This document shows, piece by piece, positions 40,362 through 51,497 of a DNA stretch of 64,000 bases (within the stretch, counting starts at the first letter, position 1; every line of letters begins with the position of its first letter). The stretch comes from Gloeopeniophorella convolvens. Lineage: Eukaryota > Basidiomycota > Agaricomycetes > Russulales. The stretch lies in the NCBI GenBank assembly GCA_022496205.1, contig WTXD01000051.1:62001-126000 (forward strand), given 5' to 3'. The notes under the pieces were generated by a model, which saw only the letters and a list, made by a program, of their open reading frames with translations, was not told the origin of the DNA and did not search any database. The position numbers were made by a program, and so were the translations under genes.

Positions 40362-41791
40362 ATGGTGTCATTGTACCGGACGCTCTCCCCTCATCAAGCC
40401 ATAAACTGCTCATCGGCCCACGCCCTGCAGGCCCTCGGGTCTCGATGTTCGCCCCCACAAAAGCTTACCAGGTTTTGGAGTTTTGAGCGCTGGGTACTTC
40501 TCGACACCGAACCGCGTCAGATTCTATTGGTGTTGTTCATCGCGGCAATAGTGCTGTTCGTACTATCTGTGCAGAACCTTCTCTTCCCCGATGAGGTGCA
40601 AATAATCTCGACCGCGGTAGACCTCGAGGCCCTACACTCGCCACCTGCTCGTGCCAGTCCATCACTGCCTACTCCACCAGTGCCCTCTCCACCAGCTACT
40701 CATCACGAAACTGAAAAAGACGCATCGAACTCCGTTGTTTTTGCCTTGGTTATGGACTCGGAGGCGTCTGCCAAGGAAGGCGCAATCCTGATCAAGGTGC
40801 GCAGTGGGCGATATTCATCTTTCGACGTAGTCCTTACTCGATCGCAGTCCGCGATCATGTATAGCACTCGACCACTTCAATTTCACATTTTATGCGTCGA
40901 GGTAGCGCAGTTATATCTGGAAAGTCGACTACGGTTCTTGACCCACCCACTGCACAATATCGTCGCTCGGTTCTACCCATTATCTTCACCGCCAGCGAAT
41001 GAGTCACCCTTCGAAGGTGCGTCCTAAGACGCCGCACACGCGGAGGAGGCGCGTGGAACCGGATTCACGCAGAGCTGACTCTGTTTGCAGTGCTCCCTGA
41101 AGACGTCGAAAAAGTCATCTATTCGCCCACTAATTCCATCTTCCTGATTGACCCAACGCACCTCTGGGAAGAATTCGACAAGTGGGATTCGACAGTCGCG
41201 ATTTCCGCGCCAGCTCTGCTCGATCCGAAACAAAAATCACTTTCGTCTTGTCAAACGCCCCTCGTCGACTCGTCCATCATGCTGTTACACCTTCATAAAC
41301 TGCGCGCGGCGCGGCTACTGTCGCCTAAAACGGCGTGTAGTGATCCAAGATCTTGGCTCGACCATCGCATGGATCTGTACGTGCCGCTATCTCGGGACTG
41401 GGGGGTGATCGCCTCGGCGGAGGATGAATGCAGATTGCCGGTGGACGGCGCCGAGTGCACTTCCCGCGCAGCGAAACGCGTGATTCCAAAGCTCGTCCAC
41501 TTGTGCGTTTTATTCCTCTACTGTGTTTATACCCTGGGCCTGATCCCCAGCATCGAAAGCCGTCGCCTGCAAAACGCGGGGGCCTACCGTGAGAACGTCA
41601 CTTGGAGCCGACTGGAGCCATGTTGCGGGGCACAAAGACGATGGAAGGCCGCCTTGGATTATCATGTCGGCTTCGAGTGGGATTGGCTGAACCGCGGACC
41701 ATCCAGCGCCACTGTAGATATCCAGCATGGGGGAGAGTCCTTATCCACCAGCGCCTCCAGGACTCCTGTGGACACCGACGACGTGAGATAG
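40362..41791 (+). CDS. GT8-like type II membrane glycosyltransferase, probably degenerate
   Basis: The start at 40362 gives a cytosolic tail, one membrane anchor (ILLVLFIAAIVLFVLSVQNL) and a Pro-rich stem. The lumenal part resembles the LARGE/GT8 group: FALVMDSEASAKEGAILIK, a 51-nt in-frame intron, then MYSTRPLQFHILC. After an intron near 41010-41090 come LPEDVEKVIY and DPTHLWEEFDKWDS. Later pieces are SSIMLLHLHKLRAARL and HVGFEWDWLNRGPSSATVDI. Where related proteins carry the metal-binding DxD (FVDTDAFF-like), this one reads SPTNSIF. The segment expected before LPEDVEK and much of the middle are missing. So it is probably inactive or decaying. Family assignment rests on remembered pattern only. 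Confidence 0.5.
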
Positions 41792-41888
41792 ATATGCATT
41801 GAAACATAATACGCGCACTGTAGCTTAAGCACGTTTGGGAGAAATGCATCATCATACACGCCGCTGCATTTCGCAGGATTTGCCTACG

Positions 41889-42515
41889 CTATCGTTCACG
41901 TTGCTCACGAGGTATCGCCGTATCTAAGTTTTCTTGTATGGATTTCTGCATGCGCTCCATGTGCAGCTCTCCTACGAGGACGTGGATCCCATCGTGGACT
42001 TGCGTGAACTCCTTGAGCAGAGCATCAGACGCGCCGTCAAACGCGTCCCAGAATGACATGTCCCGACGCGTATAGGAGGCGGATAGCTGGGGGGACGAAG
42101 GATCCTGGGAACGAATGCGAGTGCTGAACACGTGGGCGAAGGCTGTGATGAAATCGTCTGCAACGCTGTCGTCACTGAGTATGCGGATGCAGTGGCGGTC
42201 GATGAGGGTCCGCAGCAGCCGAAGCGCGACGATGGGGAGGATGTCTTTGGGAATTTTGAGCAGGCCACGGAGCTCCTCGTCGATTTCGGCTTCGGGCATC
42301 CGGCCCAGATGGGCTCTGGCCGCCAGCGGAGGCCCCCCGCCCGCGGCCTCGTATGCCTTGGCTTTCAACCACTCGACGCGGAGGATCGCAGGGCGCAGTG
42401 CGAGCGGACCGTCTACCGTGAATCCAGGGGTATGAGGGAAGAGTATATTACTCACCTGCGCCCATAGTTGGTCCACGAGGTGCTCGTCTCGGCAGACCAC
42501 CATATGGTCCCTCAT
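41889..42515 (-). pseudogene. C-terminal fragment of a DUF6535-type gene (relative of copy 3)
   Basis: A 208-codon open frame. It aligns with the last 200 or so residues of the DUF6535 copy 3 protein: RVEWLKAKAYEA against VAEWFKVKTYADA, ELRGLLKIPKDILPIVAL against ELKGLLTTPEDFLLTVAL, and DDSVADDFITAFAHVFSTR against DDSVSDDFVTALTSVLSTR. No membrane domain or DUF6535 N-terminus is found upstream (42516-43121), so it is a 5'-truncated copy. GTGAGT near 42455 may mark an ancestral intron. It is open over its length, so transcription cannot be excluded. Confidence 0.7.
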
Positions 42516-43121
42516 CGTCAGCGAGCAGACGATACGATGACATATTCACTAATGGGTAGCCAATGATGAGGTCCACGATAGTTGTCTGAGGGATGCAACA
42601 CATCGGAGCTTAGCTGAGATGCTGATCCAGACATGACACTAAGTTCAAGGTCAGGCGACCGAGACATTGTCAAGAGATGTTCAGATAAGAGAAAGCGTTA
42701 CTTGAATGATAGGGTAGCCTAAGTGCGAGCGGGAAGTTCTTTCTGGGGGCTGTCAGGGTGATATATATGTTTACAGTGAAGGTGCTTGCTGAGCAACCTT
42801 CTGTGCAACGTGCATCTTGGGTCCGAGGGCATGCGTGCGCCTTTGTATTTGTGGCCTCGTGGTAACGATATGTCAACATTTACAACGGTACAGTATCCGT
42901 AGAAGCACCCCGTCAGTGACGGGAACAAGGCGAGACACGTAACCCATTGGGCAGTGGTTATCATAGGCTGAAAGACTGCTGAAAGACGTCAACGACGTCG
43001 ATGGAGGCTCGGAGGCTCTCGGAAGCGTTTGAGCCTCGGACCGGCCGTACCGGGGAGCCATAACAAGAGCAAACACAGCCTCGGACACGGATTCGGGTCA
43101 ACTTGCACTTGAGACACAGCA
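42516..43121. other. Intergenic
   Basis: Presumed promoter of the complex I subunit gene near 43122. Nothing else recognised. Confidence 0.5.
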
Positions 43122-43460
43122 ATGGCGTCCTTCACCGCACCTTTCCGCACCACCTATCGCTATCTCGTAGGTTTCTACCCAAGTGAGGCGGCTGCGCGTG
43201 AAACTGACTCCTCTATTACAGCAACGCCAGGCGCACGAATCCCCCGTGTTGTTCTACTCCGTCGTGATGGGTAGCATTGGCCCCGTATTCGCGTATGCTG
43301 TCCCTCCTATCCGCGAGAGCTTTGGATATCGCCCTGCAGAGCCCATACCGACCACATATCCCAGTGCGTAGCATGTTGTGTGGATCATTCGTGTTATACT
43401 GACCCCTTCACAGTTCCGAAGAGGCCAAGACGGCCAGTGCAGGGCTACGAGGACGAGTAG
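43122..43460 (+). CDS. nuo9.5: NADH:ubiquinone oxidoreductase 9.5-kDa subunit (complex I)
   Basis: Accessory one-helix subunit of mitochondrial complex I (NI9M/NDUFA3-like). Three exons give 77 residues. Exon 1 MASFTAPFRTTYRYL ends at GTAGGT. Exon 2 starts QRQAHESPVLFYSVVMGSIG, carries the membrane helix, continues VPPIRESFGYRPAEPIPTTY and ends before GTGCGT. Exon 3 is PKRPRRPVQGYEDE with TAG at 43458-43460. Both introns have clean GT...CAG ends. The pattern (aromatic start, SPVxFYSxVxGSxGPV, PPIRxxxGY, PxTYPxPKxPRxxxxGYxDE) matches the Neurospora 9.5-kDa subunit from memory. The open frames here are too short for simple ORF calling. Confidence 0.88.
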
Positions 43461-44093
43461 ACGCTTCAAACAGACACTTTCTCTATCAGTAGTGCAAAAT
43501 AGAGAAAAAGGGGTCCTGCAACTATCATATCCGAATGCCATGCTCTTCGACAGGGGAGGTCCGGCTCACTTTGGCCGTTCGGAAGGCAATGCTATGGGTA
43601 CTAGCTCAAACCCCACAGCCAGTGCTCTAAGCCCCAGGCTTGAAGTATCCATTTGAGAAACGCCCCTGCTCGGGTCCAGCAGAGATTCGTCAGTGGCTCT
43701 AGACCTCCGTCCAAGGCGTTCAGTCCGGCTGCGTGACAGAACCTGACAGAACCCGGAGCTTGGCAGCCATGTTCTTCAATATTCGGCCAAGCGTTTAACC
43801 CTCTGGAAAGGATACTCTCGTACAATAGACAGTGTCAGTGGATTTACTCTGGCGCTGTTGCGCGTTTCCATTCGCCGTGTATGTAAGATATGCTGCCTGA
43901 CTCTGCCAACTTGCTGCCAACGGGCCGGTAGGGGCCCGGTGGCATCGACCTATGGCATATGCTTCCCGATATAGACATACTGTCTCACCTGCCTCGGAAC
44001 GCGTCAGTGTCTATAAACCATGCAGAACTCCTTCAGATTCTACACTCTCAACCACCGTGTCGTCCTACCCGTATAATCCTGGAATATTGACAA
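43461..44093. other. Intergenic
   Basis: Presumed promoter of the Shp1 gene. Nothing else recognised. Confidence 0.5.
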
Positions 44094-45547
44094 ATGTCTG
44101 ACGATAACGCCAATCGACCGCGCACTCTTGGTGGCGATAATGCCAATGAGGCTGTACCCTCCTCGTGGGCACGCCCTGCAGCTTCCTCGGGTCCACGCAT
44201 CGGCCGCATCGGTGGATTGGGCAATAGCGCAGGATCCAGGTGTGCTACACATCGTTTCTGGCAGCATGCGAACGCAGCTAATTGGGGTACGCGCTCCGTG
44301 CACAGTGGAGGACGCCGCGTCGCCTCTTTGAACGATGAAAGTGACGATGAGGACGAGCCACAGAACTACTTCGCAGGTGGGGAGAGAAGGTACGTCTACG
44401 TGGCCATGATATCAGTGACTATCATTGAAATTCTTATTGCTTTAGTGGTATCAATGTCCAGAACCCAGACAGCAGCCGCGATGTCCCTGGGCGCAACCTC
44501 ATGCGTGATCTGCTCGCACGCGCGCTCAACGACCGACCCGCCGAAGCTGAGGCGGAGGAGACGAAGCACTCGTCCGCCTTCTCCGGCGGTGGTTACAGGC
44601 TCGGCTCGGACGATGTCGACAGCACTTATGTTCCGGACCCCAACGGAGCCCCGAACCCAGGTCGCCATTCCTGCCTACCTGCTTCCCCGTCCGCATACTC
44701 ACATCTGTATTGTTTCCAGCTGAAGAGACAGCAACTCGCCACCTTACATTCTGGCGCGATGGCTTCAGCATCGAGGATGGCGAGCTGCGGCGCTACGACG
44801 ACCCACAGCAGGCCCAGATCCTCTCCGAGATTAACGCCGGGTGTGCCTTTCTCCCTCCTTTCTCGACCGCACCGCACCTTGCTAATTCACGGTGCGGCAG
44901 CCGTGCGCCCCCGTCTATTCTAGACGTCCTCCCTGGACAACCCGTCGAGCTACGCGTCACGCGCCGCACAGAGGACGATTACGTCGCGACGCCGCGGCGC
45001 GGCTTCGCGGGCTCGGGCAATCGCCTCGGCGCGCCCGTCACGGAGCCCGGACCAGGGTCTGTGCCGTCCGGCGCCATGCCGGGCGCGTTCCCGGGCATTG
45101 GGAGCTCGTCGGCCGCGCCGGTGCCGGCGCCCCCGTCGCTGCCGCGCGACCCGGACAGCGTCAACACGCGCTTCTCGGTGGACCAGACAAAGCCGACAAC
45201 GAGCGTGCAGGTGCGCCTGGCTGATGGCACGAGGTGCAGCGGTGTTTCTATGGCACTGTTTGGTGCGCTGTTGTACTGATGTGATGGGATTGCATTCAGG
45301 ATGGTGGCGCGCATGAATCTGACGCACACCGTGCGCGATCTGCGCAACTTTATCAATGCGTGCGTGTCTCGCGTACTATCTTGTGTCGTAATGTATTGAA
45401 GACATGCTTCCTAGCTCGCGTCCAGAGAACAACACACGGGCGTACACGATCGGGACGACGTTCCCGAACCGCATACTCGAGGACGACACCGTGACGATCG
45501 AGGCTGCGGGCCTGTTGAATAGCGTGATTGTCCAGCGATGGGTCTAG
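44094..45547 (+). CDS. SHP1: Cdc48/p97 cofactor with SEP and UBX domains (Shp1/p47/Ubx3)
   Basis: Adaptor that brings ubiquitinated substrates to the Cdc48 ATPase. It starts MSDDNANRPRTLGG at 44094; the N-terminal UBA domain found in yeast Shp1 is not visible. A Cdc48-binding SHP box is present (FSGGGYRLGSDD). The SEP domain reads LTFWRDGFSIEDGELRRYDD, then SILDVLPGQPVELRVTRRT after an intron. A Pro/Gly linker leads to the UBX domain: TTSVQVRLADGTR, MVARMNLTHTVRDLRNFI, YTIGTTFPNRIL (the FPxR-like loop that contacts Cdc48) and LLNSVIVQRWV, with TAG at 45545-45547. Short GT-AG introns lie between these pieces. The Nse3 gene follows on the same strand after 279 bp. Confidence 0.92.
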
Positions 45548-45826
45548 ATGGCAACAAAAATCGCAGTGCTTTCCATGCGTATCTTCTGTCTCTGTACGAA
45601 TATTACCGCGAGCACCAATCATAGTTTTTGAAGACGACTGCTCGCCGTGCGAGTGCCAGCGTAGTGGCAAGGTTGTGTGACAGGTTGCGTGCGTGATCGT
45701 GTGACCGTACGCGTGGCACGCGTCGCGTGACGAAATTAGCGTGTCTGGCGAAGACGGCGACTCTCAGCCTTTGGACGAACTTTCTATCACCTCTACATCC
45801 AGCATTCACCAGTACTATATCCCAGC

Positions 45827-47209
45827 ATGGCACGCGCGGGTCCCTCACGCTCACAACGCGCTCGCGCACAAGTACAACTCAGCACACCCGAGATGGAAGA
45901 CGAAGAGATGCCTCCCAGCGACGATGAGGCGATGCTCGATGAGCTCTCGCGCGCCTTGGACGAGGGAGACGTACATAAACACCGCCTCCACCTTCCCCTC
46001 CCGGTACTAAAATCCCCGTAGAAGGATATGAACAAACGTGCGAACGACCTCGTCCGGCTTGCGCTGTTCAACGAGCAGCGGCGCCTGCCGTTGCGCCGCG
46101 ACGAAATCTCCAAAAAGGGTTCGTCCCCTCTCGCTGCAGGTATATGCGCGCGAGTTGACATTCGCGGACATGCAGTGCTCGGACAGCGGCGCGGACAGTT
46201 CAAAACGGTCTTTGAGCGCGCGCAGCAGACGCTCCGGCTGACATTTGGCATGGAGCTCGTCGAGCTGCCGACGCGCTCCGCAACCGCCGCCGACAGGTCC
46301 CAAACCCAGACTCAGACTCAGACCCAGGGTGGCGATGACGACGGCGAGCGCGCCGTCACCGGCCTGCGGAAGAAAGGTGCGCGCTCCGCCGCGTTGCCCT
46401 TGGAATTGCGAAAGCTAATGCAGAGGACACAGTGGCCGCGCAGGGCTCAAAAACTTATATCCTGCGCTCGACGCTCGACCCCGCGCTCATCTCGTACGCG
46501 GCCCAGCCGCACAAGCGCGTGCGCGAGGTCGAGGCAGCCGCCATCGACCCTGACGCAGAAGGGGGCGTAGAGGAGCCGCACGGCGCGCTGCTCGCAGCCG
46601 GCGAGAACCCCGTGCCACTCGGTGTGCTCCACGTCGTCCTCGCACTCGTGCTCGCAAGCGGGCGTGTCCTTCCCGACGGTAAGCCCATCCATCCATTCAC
46701 CCATTCCAAATTCACGCACACACGCTGACGATGCACGCGTAGGCGAACTGCGCGCCCTGCTCCGCCGCCTGCGTCTGCACCCCACGACACCGCTCCCGCT
46801 CCCCGGCGCGCCGCACCGCCCGCTCACGCTCGAGCTACTCCTGTCGCAGCTCCAGCGCCAGGGCTACCTTGATCGCATGCGTGCGGGCCCAGCGCCCGCT
46901 GCGGCGCCGAAGCGCGGGCGTCTCACGAACACCCAGGGGCACGGCGATGACGACGGCGCGGCGTGGGAGTGGCGTTGGGGCCCCCGCGCGCACGCCGAGG
47001 TCGGCGAGGCAGCGGTGGGGCGCTTCGTCGCGGAGTTCATGGCAGAGCGCAGCGCACGGGGCGCCGGCGCGGACGAGGAGGACGAGGACGAGGAGGACGG
47101 TGGGAACAGGCGCCGTGGGCGCGGCGAAGAGGCGCAGAAGCGCTATGCGGCGATTCTGAAGGGCTTTGAGAGGTCCGCGGGCGGCGCTCTCGCGGGCGTC
47201 ACTGAGTAG
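45827..47209 (+). CDS. NSE3: SMC5/6 complex subunit Nse3 (MAGE homology domain)
   Basis: Nse3 binds Nse1 and Nse4 in the SMC5/6 DNA-repair complex. The start is MARAGPSRSQRARAQ at 45827. An acidic N-terminus is followed by the MAGE-type winged-helix region: NKRANDLVRLALFNEQRRLP, FKTVFERAQQTLRLTFGMEL, SKTYILRSTLDP, then PVPLGVLHVVLALVLASGRV, GELRALLRRLRLHP, LTLELLLSQLQRQGYLDRM and WEWRWGPRAHAEVG. It ends with an acidic/Arg-rich tail at 47209. A QTQTQTQTQ run sits in the loop between the two winged helices. Four short introns were traced. The MAGE fold is inferred from the pattern of short hydrophobic blocks. Confidence 0.85.
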
Positions 47210-47464
47210 GATTGTGTTCGATTTTTCTTGAGACTCGGTAGTGTTGTAGAGCACAGTTAATTCAGAAGGAAGATGCTTAGGATTGAGTACTCCGAATTGT
47301 AAGTGCGGATCACTGTAGGTTAGACCATACATGACAGAATGATCAATCCTGGTCCACCCGCGTATTATTACGAGGAAAAATAACTTCGGTGTCCTATGCC
47401 CAGCGCACGCAACATGAGCTTCTATCCCACGTACGATCTCCATATATAAACCACTACTTCTCTA

Positions 47465-48505
47465 TCATTGGACATGATATTTACGAGAAGCCACGACATC
47501 CAAGCATTCTCGCAAGAGTAGCCGTAAATTAGGTCCTATGCTGCTCCAGTGATCCATAATCCGAAGAAGTTTCCTAATGACTCGAGTAAAGTCCGCGCGC
47601 AATTCCTCGGAAGCGCTGTCGACCGCTTCTCTGAGGATGCTGCGAGTTTGAGGCACGTAGTAGGGCACTGGCGACTGGAATGATGCAGGGTCCGACAGTA
47701 AGTGATTGTTACTATGAGGTCTTCCGCCATGCTACTGCTTGTAGAAAAGGGGGAGACGTCGTTCCGACTCGTAATGTGTGTCCACGATCGACCGGAAGGC
47801 TCAGTCGTATCGCGATGGTAAAAAGGGGGTCCTCGGGTCTTGCGGTCGGGTTTTTGAGTTCCACATCGATTCTCTTAAGTTGTCCATGGCTGGTGTGATG
47901 GTTTCTGAGAGCTCCAGCAGTGGGGGCGCGTCCGGGCCCCGCGTTGCCAGTGTGTCTGCAAGCAGCTTGGCTTTGACCCACTCGACGGTCAGCATGGCGC
48001 GCATGCAGCACGAGCGCCCGCCAAATTGTATGTCCCATCGTACGTCCATCAACTCTGTAAGTTCCCAACAGCTCTTGACCGACTCAGGGCGACTTCTTTG
48101 GATTGGAGATCAATGTCTTTAGTCCATAGAGCAGACGCAACGGCCAGTACGAGCTTTACAAAGCACCAACTCCCGAGAGAGCGGAGGCAGTAGTGTACGC
48201 CCGATAGTGTGTCATGAACCGACTCCCCATCGTGAAGTAGGAGATCGCTCATTAGAGCACTGGTGAATGTCTCGGAGACATCCTGAGAGATTCTGATGAG
48301 CGCAAGGATCCTGGCATCGCTGAGCGAGATGTACTTCACGCTCGAGACGAGTGTGATGAAGTTTGTCATCCAGTCCCTCAATGCCGCTTTAGGTGGGTGG
48401 GCTAGAGGGGAGCTGGGACCACCGATTATGTGTCTTCGGAGTACTTTATCACCGAACGAGGAGAGGACCAGAGAAAACGGATGCTGGGAGGCGTGCAGTC
48501 ACTGA
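47465..48505 (-). pseudogene. Decayed DUF6535-type fragment (paralogue of copy 3)
   Basis: Pieces in several frames match copy 3 in the same order. SSFGDKVLRRHI matches SSFGDKVFKKGF. LRDWMTNFITLVSSVKY matches LRDWLSQFVRLIDVADE. GSWCFVKLVLAVASALWTKD matches GGWCFLKLVQAATAAIWTKG. VEWVKAKLLADTLATRG matches AEWFKVKTYADALAARG. RPEDPLFTIAIRLSLPVD matches TPEDFLLTVALQLIQAID. ASEELRADFTRVI matches ASEQVRADFARAV. The frame changes several times, so it cannot encode one protein. It lies 0.4 kb from the 3' end of copy 3 in the same orientation, as expected of a tandem duplicate. Confidence 0.82.
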
Positions 48506-48922
48506 GATTCAGAGGCTGGCTTCTACATACCTCGATATATGTGATTCAGAAAAGTGCAACTGTAAAGACTGTCAACAAAGCCGCGCTTCTGGGTACAACT
48601 TGAACAAGTTGTTGAGGCTTTGCGGCGGGTGCCGCTACTGAGATCTGAGAATCGTAGGTCGGCTTCTTCCGAGAAGGGCACTCTTCCCCGGACCGGTAGA
48701 ACCATGGGATCCCGACTGATCTCGACCTGTCCCGATTCGCTGGCAGGTCGGTCTCCGAAGCTGACTCCTCCATTCCACCTAGGACCGTTTCTCCTCGCAA
48801 GGCTACTCTCATAACACAATCAAAACTCCCGAACGTTGGGCGTTGACACAGATCATCGTGCATTTCGGATGTATATTATCTCAGCGTTGGCAGGAATATG
48901 CGCGTCCCGATGCCAGAGCTAT

Positions 48923-51497
48923 CTATCGTTTCCACTGGGAACGTCCAGCAGCATCTGACAGTACCGGTATCTCCTGCACTTCCGCACGCACCGGTTCTGA
49001 GTATCCTTGCAGGAAGATTGAGAGACGCGTAATGCGTAGTTCTGCCGCCATCCCCCGCACCCCCGCAACAGCTCGTGCAAAATCAGCGCGCACTTGTTCG
49101 GACGCGCCGTCAACTACATCCCGGGGTGTGCTCAATGGTGCGTGAGGACCCGATTCTTGAGGTGATGCGAGGTCTGAGGAGCGCGCGCGAGTGCTGAGCA
49201 CGCTGGTGAGTGCCGTAACGAAGTCGTCAGAGACGCTGTCGTCGCGGAGAGCGTAGATGTGAGGCCCATCGATGGCTTGTATAAGCTGCAGCGCGACAGT
49301 GAGGAGGAAGTCCTCGGGTGTCGTGAGCAGACCCTTGAGCTCCGCGCTGACCCTTGCCTCGGATGCCGACACGAGTTGATACGGGTCCGCACGTGGGTTG
49401 CGCCCGCTTTCGCCCCGCGCTGCCAGCGCGTCGGCGTACGTCTTGACTTTGAACCACTCGGCAACTAGCAGCGCGCGCGCGCAGGACGAGCGCACAGCTA
49501 GTTGGAAGTCCCCTCCCACGCCAATCGATTCCACCAATTCCCAACAGTCCACAAACCAAGGCCACGTTGGAGTGCCCGCATCGTGGCCCTTTGTCCATAT
49601 GGCAGCCGTGGCAGCTTGCACAAGTTTCAGAAAGCACCAGCCTCCAGCATCGCTGAGGTAAGGGATGACTTGCGACAGTGCCTGTAGGTTGTCGTCACGA
49701 TAGTGCAAATGACTGCTGATTGAAGAAGCGGAGTATGTCTGGGAGACATCGCGGATGATGAACATGAGGGCGTTCGTTTCATTGGGAGAGAGAATCTCGT
49801 CAGCCACATCGATGAGCCTAACGAATTGGCTGAGCCAGTCTCTCAGTTCCATTTGCTGTGATGATGCCGCATGGGAGTCCTCGCCCTCGGGCTTGAAACC
49901 TTTCTTGAAAACTTTATCTCCGAACGAGGAGACGGCTCGGGAAAACAGGCGTTGGGATGCGTGTGACGTACGGTCTTCAATAACAGGAAGCGCCACCTTG
50001 AGGAAACGGGCTATTATTGCAACCTGGCGAATGTTTGCTGGACGACCCTTTTCCACGGGAGAGAAGCCGAGCTGGCTCTGGAGGATAGGCCGCACGTCGT
50101 CATCGGAGGCAGCAAGCCGCCCAGTTGCCCACATCATGGACAGGACCGCTTGGGAGAAGTGTGCCCACTGCGCCACCAGGGGTTCGGGGTCCTCCGACAT
50201 GCTCTGGGCGACCTCCCACGTTTCTACGCACGCTACAGCCCACACGTCCTCGAGCTGGACCTCCGACACCGGCTTCTCCCACATGGCCCACAGGGCCCGA
50301 ATATGCTCGGCGCGCAGCTCAGGGAGACACCAGGCTGTGTCGAAGCACGCTAGAAGGCGCTGCCTGCGCGCCGCATCGGCCAAGAAGCCGCGCTTGCAAG
50401 TTTGGAGCAGTCTCTTGATGGCCTGCTCAAGCCATGGTGCGAGTGCCTTCTCCATGCTGAGGGAATTGCTCCGTCCACGCAGCACGCCCGGCGCGCCGCT
50501 GACGAACTGCTCCAGCTCTTCGTCTTCATCCAGGACAACAAGGGTCCATTCAAGGGCGCGCACATCGATCTCTTCGGGCGCATCTTCTGCCATCTTCTCC
50601 AAGGTAAGGCGCATGCCCTCGTAGATGTGCTTCTTGCGCTCGGCGATAACGGAAGCAAAGTCCCGCCAGCGCCCGAGAGACCATGCGACGACCAGGGGCA
50701 CAGCCTCTGCGCACAGCCATACGAAGTCCGTCAAGGGCGTTTCATACGGGCTGTTGGGGGAGAAGAGAGGGCAGATGGTGAGGACCAGGTATCCCGCGGT
50801 GCACAGCGCCAAGAACGCCAGGAGGAACCAGGACACGGTGACGTTGGCGATGAAGACGTAGTCCATGAGGCCCACGAAGAACAGGAAGACCGACAGGTGG
50901 ACCAGCGCAGGGATCGTCTCCACCATGACCGACATGTGGAACTTGTCGACGCCCTCCGCAAAGAATGCACGGACCCGCGCGCGTCTGTGGGGAGAATGGC
51001 GCCGGCGGCCAAGTTGGAGATATCTCCTGGTCCACTGCTGATGATGATTGTCGCTAGGGGCGCGCACACCACGTTGATAGTGAGACTGAGGAGCCACAGT
51101 GTGTTCACAACGACGGCGGATGGTGGCGGATGGAAGGGAGGCATGACGAATGCGGGAACCTGTCCAGACACGGGCGTGCCGTTGAAATGTGCTGCCAGCT
51201 GCTCGGAGATATGGGTCAACGCGGAGACAGTGTTGTCTCCAGAGCTGGGTATGAGGTTGTTGTAGCTGTTGACCAGGAGACTCGCGATCGTTGCGGAGAA
51301 CAGACCGGTCTGCGCATCCAGTCAGCCGGAGTCCGGGAGGAGTGGATGCACGCGAAACTACGCACGAAGATAATGATACCCTGCGTGTCGCCGTTCCAGC
51401 TCTCCGCACGTTCCTGGTCATCCTTCCCTGCCTGGGTGTTGTACAGCACCCACAGCTTGTCAGCCGGATCGCCAGAGAACGCGGCCGAGTCCTCCAT
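48923..51497 (-). pseudogene. DUF6535-type membrane protein, copy 3, one frame break
   Basis: Starts MEDSAAFSGDPADKLWVLYN at 51497. An intron (GTGCGT ... GCGCAG) lies between IIIF and TGLFSATIASLLVNSY, the same place as in copies 1 and 2. The first membrane segment (VVVNTLWLLSLTINVVCAPL) is in one frame. QQWTRRYLQLGRRRHSPHRR and everything after it are in another. The shift is at about 51038-51050 in an ATCATCATCAG stretch and would be cured by one extra base. Further membrane segments follow (LVHLSVFLFFVGLMDYVFI and FLLAFLALCTAGYLVLTI). A 650-residue soluble region is then fully open to 48923. It may be a functional gene with a sequence error, or a very young pseudogene. Confidence 0.78.

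Noticed and set aside
45827..47209. Nse3 candidate considered as a low-complexity false gene
   Set aside because: Several introns each restore a frame with ordered MAGE-like hydrophobic blocks, which chance would not give.
51038..51050. Frame change in DUF6535 copy 3 considered as an intron
   Set aside because: No GT donor or AG acceptor pair fits between CAPLATI and QQWTRRYL without losing conserved residues; a 1-nt change is simpler.
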